DNA of 64,000 nt from Azospirillum brasilense (GTDB lineage: Bacteria > Pseudomonadota > Alphaproteobacteria > Azospirillales > Azospirillaceae): contig NZ_CP012915.1 of the NCBI RefSeq assembly GCF_001315015.1, positions 186,001 to 250,000 on the forward strand. The letters are read 5' to 3'. Below are positions 8,510-16,681 of this stretch, piece after piece. The notes beneath the pieces were generated by a model. It saw only the letters and a list, made by a program, of their open reading frames with translations, searched no databases and was not told the DNA's origin. Every line of letters starts with the position of its first letter. The first letter of the stretch is position 1. Both the position numbers and the translations under genes were made by a program.

Positions 8510-9619
8510 ATGCCGGGGACCGTCCGGCCCATCCCAGGTCCGCTGCGGATCGCCTCGAATCCCATCGTGGACCGCCGCGAGGAATTGGCGCGCGCCATCG
8601 TCGCCATTCAGTTCGAGCGCTGGCCGGCGCTCTACGCCCGTTATGGCGAGGCCGGCCGGGAGCGCTGCGTCGAGGATGTCGGCTTCCACCTTCTGTATCT
8701 TGCGGAGGCGGTGGCGAGCGACAGTCCGGCGCTGTTCCGCGAGTATGTGGCCTGGGTCAAGATCCTCTTCGCCGGGATCGGCATTCCGGACGAGGAACTG
8801 GGCGAAAGCCTGGAAATCCTCCGCGACGTGGTGGCCGTCCGGGTCGATTCCGCCACGGCGGCGCGCGTGCGCGCCTGCGTGGGGCAGGGGCTGACCGCGC
8901 TGCCCGGCCTGCCGAGGGAGGTGCCGCCCTTCGTCCGGCCGGACGCGCCGTTCGGCGCGCTTGCGCGCTCCTATGTGGACGCGCTGCTGGCCGGCGACCG
9001 GCGGCGGGCGGCGGCGCTGGTGACGGAGGCCACGGCCGCCGGGGCAACGGTGCCCGACCTCTATCTGCATGTGTTCCAACCCGCCCTGCGCGAGATCGGG
9101 CGGCTCTGGCAGACCCGGGCGATCACCGTGGCGCACGAGCATTTCGCCACGGCCGCCACCCAGGCGATCATGGGACAGCTCTACCCGGCGATCTTCGCCG
9201 CCGAGCGGCGCGGCCTGTCCATGGTCGCCACCTGCGTCGGCGGCGAGCAGCACGAGATCGGCATCCGCATGGTCGCCGACTTCTTCGAGATGGCCGGCTG
9301 GGACAGCCATTATCTCGGCGCCAACACGCCCGCGGACAGCGTCGTCCGGTCGGTGCGGGAGCGGGGTGCCCGCGTCCTGGCGGTGTCGGCGACCATCACC
9401 GCCCATGTCGGGCGGGTTGCGGCCCTCATCGCCGCGGTGCGCGCCGAACCCGGAGAGCCGCCGCATGTGCTGGTCGGCGGTTACCCTTTCAACCTTGTTC
9501 CCGACCTGTGGAAGACGGTCGGCGCCGACGCCTTCGCGCCCGGCGCGGAGGAGGCCGTCGCCATTGCGGAGCGGCTGATCCGGCCCGTGGCTCCGGACTT
9601 GGCCGCCGGAGTGGCGTGA
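8510..9619 (+). CDS. Cobalamin-binding sensor protein with CarH-type W-x9-E-H motif
   Basis: A 369-aa soluble protein. Residues 1-140 are an all-helical region of unknown family. Residues about 145-225 are the four-helix B12-binding-2 domain, and about 235-360 the Rossmann-like B12-binding domain. G245-E-Q-H248-E-I-G251 matches the x-x-H-x-x-G lower-axial ligand motif. W200 followed by nine residues and E210-H211 is the W-x9-EH signature of the CarH photoreceptor family. The residue after W200 is Gln, where CarH has the His that binds cobalt after photolysis. No DNA-binding or methyltransferase domain is visible. A histidine kinase gene starts 18 bp downstream, so output through phosphorylation is likely. 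Light sensing is inference. Confidence 0.8.
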   Translation: MPGTVRPIPGPLRIASNPIVDRREELARAIVAIQFERWPALYARYGEAGRERCVEDVGFHLLYLAEAVASDSPALFREYVAWVKILFAGIGIPDEELGESLEILRDVVAVRVDSATAARVRACVGQGLTALPGLPREVPPFVRPDAPFGALARSYVDALLAGDRRRAAALVTEATAAGATVPDLYLHVFQPALREIGRLWQTRAITVAHEHFATAATQAIMGQLYPAIFAAERRGLSMVATCVGGEQHEIGIRMVADFFEMAGWDSHYLGANTPADSVVRSVRERGARVLAVSATITAHVGRVAALIAAVRAEPGEPPHVLVGGYPFNLVPDLWKTVGADAFAPGAEEAVAIAERLIRPVAPDLAAGVA

Positions 9620-9637
9620 TGCGTGTTTCCGTGATGC

Positions 9638-10879
9638 ATGCGGCTTGAAGGAGAGGGCATGGACGGGTTGGTCCTGACCTGCGACCACGATGGGCGGCTG
9701 CGCGCGCTGCACAGGGTGGGCTCCGGTTTGCCGGGTTTGACGGGAAAGCCAGGCACCCCCTTTCCGGTGCTGTTCGGCCCGGACGCTGTGGCGGGCGCGC
9801 TGGACCTGTTCAGCGGCCTGCGGAAGTCCGGCCGGACGATCGACCAGCCCGTACCCAGCCGGATCGACCCCGCGGGAGTTTTCCATGTCAGCGGGCTCGG
9901 CGATGCGGAGGGGCTGGTGTTGGCGGTGGCGCGGGCACCCGGCGGGCTTTCGGCCCTGCTGGAGGAGCTGGAGGCGCTGAACCCGCGGCTGGCCCGGCGG
10001 CTTGCCCCTTTGCGGTCGGCGGTGCCGGCGCCGGCGGTCCCCTCCGCGGACACGCTGTTCGACGAGATGACCCTTCTCAACAACGAGCTTGCCAACGCCC
10101 AGCGGGCGCTCGCCAAGGCCAACGCCGAACTGGCCGCCAGCAACGAGCAGAAGAACCGGCTGATGGGCATGTTGGCCCACGATCTGCGCACACCGCTCCA
10201 GGTCGTCGTCGGCTTCGCGGAACTGCTGGAGCAACGGCTGGACGGGCGGCTGGAGGCGACGGAGCGCGCCTGCCTGGAGCGCATCCGGGAATCCAGCCTG
10301 TCGATGCGCCACATGGTGGAGGATGCGCTGTCCCTGGCGGCGCTCCAGGCGGGGCGGCTGCGCCTGGCGCGGCGGCCGTCCGATCTGGCGGCGCTCGTCC
10401 GGCGGAACGTCTCGATGAATCGCGTGTTGGCCGAGGGCAAGACCATCACCATCGAGCTGTCCGTGCCCGAACGCCCCTTGCCCATGGCCGACATCGACCC
10501 GGCCAAGCTGGATCAGCTGCTCAACAACCTTCTGTCGAACGCCGTCAAATATTCCGACCGGGGCGGTCGGGTCCGCGTCGCCCTCAGTGAGGTTTCGGAC
10601 GAGGCGCCGGGCGAGACCCCGTGCGAGGGTGGCGGCCGGGCGCGCCTGCGCGTGTCCGACGAGGGGCGGGGCATTCCTCCGGCCGAGCTGGCGCAGCTCT
10701 TCCAGCCCTTCGCCCGTACCGGCCGGTTGGGCACGGAGGGAGAGGGAACGGTCGGACTCGGCCTGTACATCTGCCGGTCCATCGTCGAGGGGCATGGCGG
10801 GCGCATCACCGCCGATTCGGCGCCGGGACGCGGCTCGACCTTCACCGTGGACCTGCCGTTGGTGGCATCATCCCCTTGA
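9638..10879 (+). CDS. Soluble sensor histidine kinase
   Basis: A 413-aa cytoplasmic kinase with no membrane segment. Residues 1-125 form a poorly recognisable input region, and about 140-175 a coiled coil (LLNNELANAQRALAKANAEL). The HisKA motif MLAHDLRTPLQ holds H181. The catalytic domain shows the N box (LLNNLLSNAVKYSD), the G1 box (DEGRGIPP) and the G2 box (GLGLYICRSIVEGHGG). It starts 18 bp after the cobalamin protein and is surely co-transcribed with it. An in-frame ATG at 9659 is an alternative start. The likely signal is the state of the cobalamin protein; the likely target is the receiver at 7934. Confidence 0.9.
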   Translation: MRLEGEGMDGLVLTCDHDGRLRALHRVGSGLPGLTGKPGTPFPVLFGPDAVAGALDLFSGLRKSGRTIDQPVPSRIDPAGVFHVSGLGDAEGLVLAVARAPGGLSALLEELEALNPRLARRLAPLRSAVPAPAVPSADTLFDEMTLLNNELANAQRALAKANAELAASNEQKNRLMGMLAHDLRTPLQVVVGFAELLEQRLDGRLEATERACLERIRESSLSMRHMVEDALSLAALQAGRLRLARRPSDLAALVRRNVSMNRVLAEGKTITIELSVPERPLPMADIDPAKLDQLLNNLLSNAVKYSDRGGRVRVALSEVSDEAPGETPCEGGGRARLRVSDEGRGIPPAELAQLFQPFARTGRLGTEGEGTVGLGLYICRSIVEGHGGRITADSAPGRGSTFTVDLPLVASSP

Positions 10880-11012
10880 GAAACGGCACATTCCACAGAT
10901 GGGCTGGCGCGCCGACTGGCGATGCTGTAAAAGTAGCCCCTACGATGTTGCGACGCGAAAGGTCCATGGGTTTACCCTTCCGCCGTTTCGGGCGGCCTCC
11001 GTGGGGAGCGCC

Positions 11013-11705
11013 GTGAGCGACGGCCGACCTCCCGACACGTCCCCGGACCGTCAGGCTCCGGAGGGCGTTGACCGCGGCGACGCCGCGACCACCGGCTTCC
11101 CGCCGGTGAACCCCGCTTCGGCGGTGCTGGATGATTTCCTGAACCACGATCACGGCGCGCGGATCGCGCTGGGTGACCTTGTGGGCATTCTGGGCGACCG
11201 TGCCTTTGGCGCCCTGCTTCTGATCCTGTCCATTCCGAACATCCTGCCGGTGCCGGGCCTGTCCACGGCGACGGGCCTGCCGATGCTGCTGATCGGCGCG
11301 CAGATCGCCGCCGGGCGTGATCGCCCCTGGCTGCCGCGCCGGCTGGCCGCCCTCACGCTCGACCGGGACGCCTTTTTGCGGGTGATCGCGAAGGCGAAGC
11401 CGCACGTCGATCGGCTGGAGCGGCATCTGCGCCCGCGCCTGCCGGCGATGACCGCCCCCATGGCGGAACGGCTGCTCGGCGTGGCCGTGATGATCCTGGC
11501 CGGAATCCTGGCCCTTCCCATCGTCTTCGGCAACCAGCCCCCGGCGCTGGCCATCGCGCTGATCGCGCTGGGGTTGATCGAGAAGGATGGGGCCTTCGTC
11601 GTCGCCGGCCTCGTCGCCGGGCTGATCGCCATCGTCATCGTCGCCGCCGTCCTGTTCGGTTTCGGGCAAGCCGGCATGCTGATTTTCGATAAACTGTCTT
11701 CATAA
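11013..11705 (+). CDS. ExoD-family membrane protein
   Basis: A 230-aa integral membrane protein of the ExoD family (PF06055). ExoD of Sinorhizobium is linked to exopolysaccharide production and alkali tolerance; its biochemical role is unclear. The core stretch FGALLLILSIPNILPVPG around residues 66-83 is typical, followed by hydrophobic segments near 145-215. The frame is open upstream to 10587, but that overlaps the kinase gene. GTG at 11013, six bases after GGGGAG, is the best start. The CBS-domain protein gene follows after 26 bp. Confidence 0.85.
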   Translation: MSDGRPPDTSPDRQAPEGVDRGDAATTGFPPVNPASAVLDDFLNHDHGARIALGDLVGILGDRAFGALLLILSIPNILPVPGLSTATGLPMLLIGAQIAAGRDRPWLPRRLAALTLDRDAFLRVIAKAKPHVDRLERHLRPRLPAMTAPMAERLLGVAVMILAGILALPIVFGNQPPALAIALIALGLIEKDGAFVVAGLVAGLIAIVIVAAVLFGFGQAGMLIFDKLSS

Positions 11706-11731
11706 GAGGGAGCGCCCACGGGCTCGACGCC

Positions 11732-13045
11732 ATGATTTGGGAAGTACTGGTCATCATATTGCTGATCCTGCTGAACGCCTTTTTCGCGATGTCGGAAATG
11801 GCGCTGGTGTCGTCGCGACGCGCGCGGCTTCAGCAGATGGCCGAGGAAACACGCAGCAAGGGCGCCCGCGCCGCGCTGAAATTGTCGGAGGACCCCGGCA
11901 ACTTCCTCTCCACCGTGCAGGTCGGCATCACGCTGATCGGCATCATCGCCGGCGCCTATGGCGGCGCGACCCTGGCCGACCGGCTGGGCACGGTCCTGGA
12001 CGCCAACGTCTCCTGGATCGCCCCCTACGGGCAGCAGGTCGGCTTCGCGCTGGTCGTCGCCGCGATCACCTACCTGTCGCTGATCGTCGGCGAGCTGGTG
12101 CCCAAGCGCATGGCGCTGGTGAACGCGGAGCGCATCGCCGCCGGCGTGGCCGGTCCGATGAGCGTCCTGTCGCGCATCGCCATGCCGTTGGTCTGGCTGC
12201 TCGGGGTCTCGACCGAAGGCTTGATGAAGCTGCTGCGCCTGCCCACCGCGCGCGAGCAGACCGTCACCGAGGAGGAGGTCAAGAGCCTCATCAAGGAGGG
12301 CACGCAGACCGGCGTCTTCGAACCCGCCGAGCGGCAGATGATCGAAGGCGTGTTCCGGCTGTCCGACCGCACCGCGCGGTCGATCATGACGCCGCGCCCG
12401 GACCTCGTGTGGATCGACCTCAACGATCCGCCCGACGCCATCGCCAAGGAGATCCAGGCCAGCGGCTATTCCCGCTTCCTGGTCTGCCGCGGCGACGTGG
12501 ACGAGGTGCAGGGCATCGTGTCCAGCAAGGCGCTGCTCAACCAAGCGCTCCAGGGGCGCAGCTTCGACCTGCGCGACGCCATGGTGGACCCGCTGATCGT
12601 CCATGACGGCACCCCCGTCCTGCGGCTGCTGGAGCTGTTCAAGCAGGCCAGCATCCACATGGCCGTGGTGGTGGACGAGTATGGCAGCGTCGAGGGCATC
12701 GCCACCGTGACCGACATCATGGAAGCCATCGCCGGCGAATTGCCCGAGCAGGGGCAGGAAGGCGACGGCTTCGCGGTTCAGCGTGAGGACGGCTCCTGGC
12801 TGGTCGACGGCATGACCCCGGTGGAGGAGGTGGAGTCGCTGGTCGGCGTGAAGGGCTTGAAGGGCGAGGGCGACTACCACACCATCGCCGGCTTCATGCT
12901 CGACCGGTTGGGCCATGTGCCCACCGCCGCGGAGCATTTCCACTGGAACGGCCTGCGGTTCGAGGTCGTCGACATGGACGGCCGGCGCATTGACAAGGTG
13001 TTGATCCAGAATCAGGACGAGGCCGAGACGGGCGCGGGTGCGTAA
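11732..13045 (+). CDS. CorC/HlyC-type DUF21-CBS membrane protein
   Basis: A 437-aa protein of the UPF0053/CNNM family, often called hemolysin-like and linked to magnesium or cobalt efflux. It has an N-terminal DUF21 membrane domain (about residues 1-195, with NAFFAMSEMALVSSRRARL), two CBS domains (about 215-340, including the MTPRPDLVWID start and VVVDEYGSVEGIATVTDI) and a C-terminal CorC/HlyC domain (about 355-430). Length and order are complete. It lies 26 bp after the exoD-like gene. The transported ion cannot be read from sequence. Confidence 0.9.
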   Translation: MIWEVLVIILLILLNAFFAMSEMALVSSRRARLQQMAEETRSKGARAALKLSEDPGNFLSTVQVGITLIGIIAGAYGGATLADRLGTVLDANVSWIAPYGQQVGFALVVAAITYLSLIVGELVPKRMALVNAERIAAGVAGPMSVLSRIAMPLVWLLGVSTEGLMKLLRLPTAREQTVTEEEVKSLIKEGTQTGVFEPAERQMIEGVFRLSDRTARSIMTPRPDLVWIDLNDPPDAIAKEIQASGYSRFLVCRGDVDEVQGIVSSKALLNQALQGRSFDLRDAMVDPLIVHDGTPVLRLLELFKQASIHMAVVVDEYGSVEGIATVTDIMEAIAGELPEQGQEGDGFAVQREDGSWLVDGMTPVEEVESLVGVKGLKGEGDYHTIAGFMLDRLGHVPTAAEHFHWNGLRFEVVDMDGRRIDKVLIQNQDEAETGAGA

Positions 13046-13244
13046 CCCGCCGCGCGCGTCGCTACGACCTGGAAGGCCATGACCGGCGCGCATGGCCCGA
13101 CAGGAACACAGAATGTTTGCAGGGAAAGTCAGGCGGCGAGGGAGAGGCGGCGCCCAGCCGCTTCGGCCCCTTGAACCCTGCCGGCCCGCGACGCCAGTTA
13201 CGGGCCGCCGGCCCGTTGCCGCCTCCGTCCTGCGAACGGCGTCG

Positions 13245-14375
13245 TCACCTCAGAGTCGCGTAGAAGGCGCAGTTGCCCACATAGCTCGTTCGCAGCGCGG
13301 GTGGCAGAAGCTCCCTCAGCGCCGGAGACTGCGCCTTCAGGAGCTTTCGCATCGCCAGCTTCTGTTCGCATGACAGTTGGCTGTTCTGGTGGACGAGGTC
13401 GAGAATTCCCAGACCTTCGTTGAAGCCGGCTTTCAAGGGATCCGCGCCATCCCTCATCGCGGCCGTCGCCGCGGCCGCGTGTCCGTTGATGGCTGCCGTG
13501 ACCAGGACGAGATGAAATGCCTTGTCCTTCTCCGAAAGCCACTTGCTGGGATCGTCATAATCCATGATCTCCACCGTCTTGGCATTTTCCGCCGACAGGC
13601 ATTTCACCATCTTGTGGGCGGGCTGTGCCGGCCGGCCGTCATATTCGAGGTGCTGAGCCAACGTCGCGTCGAGCCGGTTGTATTTCATGCGGAATTTAAT
13701 CTTCGGAAACTTCTCGACGATGAACACGACGTTTCCGTCCCCCTCGTCAACGTACTTTCCCAGGTAACCACCCATCAGATAGCCTTCGCGGGGCGTCTGC
13801 CGCGCATCGCTCATGCCGTCGCTGATTATCTGCAGGAACTCACCCGGACGGTGGATTGTGTAGATCGTCCGTCCGCAGTCCGCGCTGCTTCTGCTCCAGC
13901 CGCCCTCGATGGCCTTAATCGGGAGGGAGCCTTTCTCCCCCGCTGGGGGCGTCGTGTTGGCGATGGTCCGGGCGTTGGAGGCGGAATCCCGGAAATCCTG
14001 CGGACGCACGTTCACGAGCACCTCGACGTGGCGTCCTTTCAGACGCTCGGGCGCTCTCAGCCGCTTGCAGGTCCTGAAGGTCTGGATAAGGGATTGGGCA
14101 ACGCTCCGGTAAACCGGATCGGCCATCGCGCTGCGGTCGGTGAGCGAGATGCCGGAGTATTTTCCCTCCTCATCGAAGAACAGGCGGGCCGGGATCGCCC
14201 GGCCGTTGAGCCTGGCGAGTTCACCTGCGCTCCAGCAATCGGCCAGGTTCCCCGTCAACTCGGTGATCTCGGCCTGGGTGAACGGGCTGGCTGCGTCCTG
14301 GGCCATCGAAGGGGTGCTGAAAGCCGCCAGAAGCAGCAAGGACGCCAACAACACTGTCTTCAAAATCGTCTCCAA
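13245..14375 (-). CDS. Exported protein with TolA/TonB C-terminal-like domain
   Basis: A 376-aa protein with a clear signal peptide ending at about SMAQ-D (residue 25). Residues about 35-130 resemble the C-terminal TolA domain: a conserved Cys-Trp (ADCWSAGE), then RLFFDEEGKYSGISL, a helix with DPVYRSVAQSLIQTFRTC and a VLVNVRPQDF end. The middle (about 150-260) is unrecognised. The tail near 290-340 has an ankyrin-like pattern (AAINGHAAAATAAMRDGADP). It is 39 bp downstream of another exported protein, so the two probably form an operon. I do not recognise a function. Confidence 0.75.
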   Translation of the reverse strand: METILKTVLLASLLLLAAFSTPSMAQDAASPFTQAEITELTGNLADCWSAGELARLNGRAIPARLFFDEEGKYSGISLTDRSAMADPVYRSVAQSLIQTFRTCKRLRAPERLKGRHVEVLVNVRPQDFRDSASNARTIANTTPPAGEKGSLPIKAIEGGWSRSSADCGRTIYTIHRPGEFLQIISDGMSDARQTPREGYLMGGYLGKYVDEGDGNVVFIVEKFPKIKFRMKYNRLDATLAQHLEYDGRPAQPAHKMVKCLSAENAKTVEIMDYDDPSKWLSEKDKAFHLVLVTAAINGHAAAATAAMRDGADPLKAGFNEGLGILDLVHQNSQLSCEQKLAMRKLLKAQSPALRELLPPALRTSYVGNCAFYATLR

Positions 14376-14414
14376 CGCCGTGCAATGCTTGTGGAATGAC
14401 CGGCTTGGCCGGCG

Positions 14415-15476
14415 TCATTGCCGGCTCACATCGATGCACTGCTTCAGCGCGCCGGCAAAAACCTCCTCCATCCCGGGAAGTTTGAATTCCAGATTGGTGG
14501 AGGCAAGAATCCCCGTCCCGGTCATCGCCCGCACCTGCCGGTCGACGATGTCCGCCATCTGATTGCAGATCTGCATGCATATGAAATTGCCGCTGGTTTC
14601 GCATTGCTGCCGGACGCCGTAGATCCGGATGTAGGTCTTCTTCGGATAAAGCCCGAGGGCCACCATCGAACGCCACTCGGCCTGGGCTCTTTCCTTTTGA
14701 GCGCGGCATTCGGTGTCGGCCATGCACCGTTCATAGGCTTCCTTCGCGCGCTTCTGGCGAGCGATCTCCTCCTGGCGAAGCTGCTCCTGCTGCGCCATCT
14801 TCCGGCGGGCCTCCTCTTCGGCTTGCCGGGCCTTTTCCCGCTCGGCGGCGAGGCGGGCCTCCTCTTGCCGAGCGAGCGCGGCGTTCCGGTCGGCGATCTG
14901 ACGCTTGCACTCCTTCACATTGCCTTCCAACGCCGCCACCTTGTCCTGCTGCACATAGGCGTCAAGGTCGCCGACGCACCGCCGCTCCTCGGCGCTTGTC
15001 GCCGCAAACAGCCGCTTGGCTTCATCGTAGGTTTTCAGCACCCCGTTGAACTCGCCGTATATCGTCTGCCTCAGATCATTGGCATTGTACTGCGCCGGAT
15101 TGCTTCGTGATTTCTTGTCGATGTCATTGAATTTGGCACGTGCGTTCTGGAAAATTATCTTCGCGGTCCGGGACGATATCCTGCGCTGGCTGACCGCCGC
15201 GGCGAGCGCTTCGGTGAATGCCACCATTTCGTCCTGGATCGACTGCAACGTGGGATTCGCATGTCCCGGCATGAACTCACGGAGATTGGCGGTGTAGCAT
15301 TGTGCGAAGCTGACAAAGTCCGAGCCGCCGTGGCTTTCGCACAGCATGATCATCTCGCCGACGCTTGCGTAGTTCCTCGCCGAAACATTGGCCGCCGTGC
15401 ACAGCATCATCGCCGAGCCGAGGGCTATCGCGCCCAAGATCCGCGTCGCGGTCCAAGAGTTCTCTTTTGCTGCCAT
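14415..15476 (-). CDS. Exported coiled-coil protein of unknown function
   Basis: A protein of about 353 aa with an N-terminal signal-type segment (ILGAIALGSAMMLCTAANVSA). It has a helical middle and a charged coiled coil at about residues 205-260 rich in Arg, Glu, Ala and Gln (the AEREKARQAEEEARRKMAQ type). The C-terminal part has several cysteines (MADTECRAQ, RQQCETSGNFICMQICNQ), which suits a disulfide-bonded periplasmic protein. ATG at 15476 is preferred because AGGTGAG lies about ten bases upstream; GTG at 15491 would add five residues. It is first in a two-gene unit with the TolA-like protein. No function is recognised. Confidence 0.72.
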   Translation of the reverse strand: MAAKENSWTATRILGAIALGSAMMLCTAANVSARNYASVGEMIMLCESHGGSDFVSFAQCYTANLREFMPGHANPTLQSIQDEMVAFTEALAAAVSQRRISSRTAKIIFQNARAKFNDIDKKSRSNPAQYNANDLRQTIYGEFNGVLKTYDEAKRLFAATSAEERRCVGDLDAYVQQDKVAALEGNVKECKRQIADRNAALARQEEARLAAEREKARQAEEEARRKMAQQEQLRQEEIARQKRAKEAYERCMADTECRAQKERAQAEWRSMVALGLYPKKTYIRIYGVRQQCETSGNFICMQICNQMADIVDRQVRAMTGTGILASTNLEFKLPGMEEVFAGALKQCIDVSRQ

Positions 15477-15722
15477 GGTCGCGGATCTCACCTGATCGAA
15501 TCGTTGCGTGTTGTCGGGACGAGCGCGGGACGCCCGGCACGGGGGAAGCGGCCGGACGGACGTCCCGCGCCATCCGGCTGCCAGCCATATATGAAGCAGT
15601 GCTTAGTGAATTATGCTATGCAGTGATGCGTTAATGGGTCGTTAAAGGGGCGGCGGTGGCGCCTGTGGCGGAACGTGGCTATTGTCACCGCCGGCGGTAC
15701 GGAACGGATTCAGACAGACGCA

Positions 15723-16163
15723 ATGGTCCAGAAACTATCCATGACGGGGTTGGCGACGGTCGTGGAGAACACGTCGCGCCTGCTGCACGCTTCGGGACAT
15801 GCGGAAGGGCTGTATCCGGCCCAATGGGTGGCCCTGCGCTATTTCGCCGAGGCGCCGGAGACGCACCGCACCGCATCGGCGCTGGCGCGCTATCAGGATC
15901 TGGCGATCGCCAGCGTGGCGCGCACCGTCGTCACGCTGGTGGACAAGGGCTTGCTGAACAAGCTTGCCAACCCGCGCGACGCGCGGGCGGATCTGTTGGA
16001 ATTGACGGACAAGGGCCGCGATCTGCTGAGGCGTGACCCGCGCCACGTGCTGGAGCGCGCGCTTGCGGAGATGCCGAAAGACGATGCGGAAGTCTACGCC
16101 CGTGTGGCGACGCGACTCCTGCAACGTCTCCTGGAGTTGCGGCAGGGGAAGACCGACGTGTGA
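15723..16163 (+). CDS. MarR-family transcriptional regulator
   Basis: A 146-aa winged-helix regulator. The recognition region TASALARYQDLAIASVARTV, the wing with NPRDARADLLELTDKG, and the flanking dimerisation helices fit MarR proteins. GTG at 15675 would add 16 residues with no family similarity, so ATG at 15723 is preferred. It diverges from the exported-protein pair at 13245-15476, so it may regulate that unit or itself; this is inference from position. A perfect palindrome follows the stop codon directly. Confidence 0.82.
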   Translation: MVQKLSMTGLATVVENTSRLLHASGHAEGLYPAQWVALRYFAEAPETHRTASALARYQDLAIASVARTVVTLVDKGLLNKLANPRDARADLLELTDKGRDLLRRDPRHVLERALAEMPKDDAEVYARVATRLLQRLLELRQGKTDV

Positions 16164-16201
16164 TACCGTCGCGCGTAAGTCCTGACTTACGCGCGACGGT
16201 A
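16164..16201. terminator. Perfect 38-bp palindrome after the MarR gene
   Basis: Arms of 18 bp (16164-16181 and 16184-16201) are perfectly complementary around a 2-bp centre. The arm begins TACCGTCGCGCGTAAGTC. It starts at the base after the MarR stop codon. It is strong enough to terminate transcription, but no T-run follows on either strand, so it could also be a protein-binding or repeat element. Confidence 0.5.
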
Positions 16202-16298
16202 AGGGCCGCGACGGCGGCCCCTCAGGCTCATGCCTGCGAAGGCAAGCGGCCGGACGGCCGCGTCCGCCGTCTGAGGCTTTGCGCTTGATTGTGTGATT
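16202..16298. other. Short convergent gap with second inverted repeat
   Basis: This gap lies between the converging MarR and response-regulator genes. It contains GCGGCCG-GA-CGGCCGC at 16246-16261, a perfect hairpin that may end the minus-strand transcript. No T-run is present. No open frame looks coding. Confidence 0.35.
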
Positions 16299-16670
16299 CT
16301 ATCGAACGGCGTCGCGCTGCCGGATCGCGGCGATCAGGTCAGCGTTTTCGAACGGTTTGTAGAACACCTGGTCGGCCCCCCAGGTGCGGGCCATCGCCGC
16401 CGTGCTTTCGATGGGAATGCGGGCGGCTCCACCCGTAATGATAAAGACGGGGGTCTGGGGGGTGGTATCGCGCATCCTCTGTAGCAGATCGATGCCGTTC
16501 AAATGCGGCATCCACACATCCGCAACGATAAAATCGAAAACCTCAGATTGCAATTTGGCAAGAGCGACTTCGCCATCGGGCGCTTCGTCAACATCGTATC
16601 CGGCGTCCTCCAGGCTGGTGCGGAGCGAGTAGCGGACGTTCTCGGCGTCGTCGACGATCAATATCTTCAT
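16299..16670 (-). CDS. Stand-alone response regulator
   Basis: A 123-aa receiver-only protein starting at ATG 16670. D7-D8, the phospho-acceptor D51 in VADVWMPHLNGID, the Thr of FIITGG and the Lys of FYKPFE are present. No output domain follows. The gene starts 11 bp after the stop of a MASE1 histidine kinase on the same strand, so the two form a cognate pair. It is the last gene of the apparent rodA-kinase-regulator unit. Confidence 0.88.
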   Translation of the reverse strand: MKILIVDDAENVRYSLRTSLEDAGYDVDEAPDGEVALAKLQSEVFDFIVADVWMPHLNGIDLLQRMRDTTPQTPVFIITGGAARIPIESTAAMARTWGADQVFYKPFENADLIAAIRQRDAVR

Positions 16671-16681
16671 AGCCTTCCCGC

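Noticed and set aside
8510..9619. Corrinoid methyltransferase subunit as the identity of the cobalamin protein
   Set aside because: The B12 domains would allow it, but the W-x9-E-H motif, the missing methyltransferase genes and the adjacent kinase favour a sensor.
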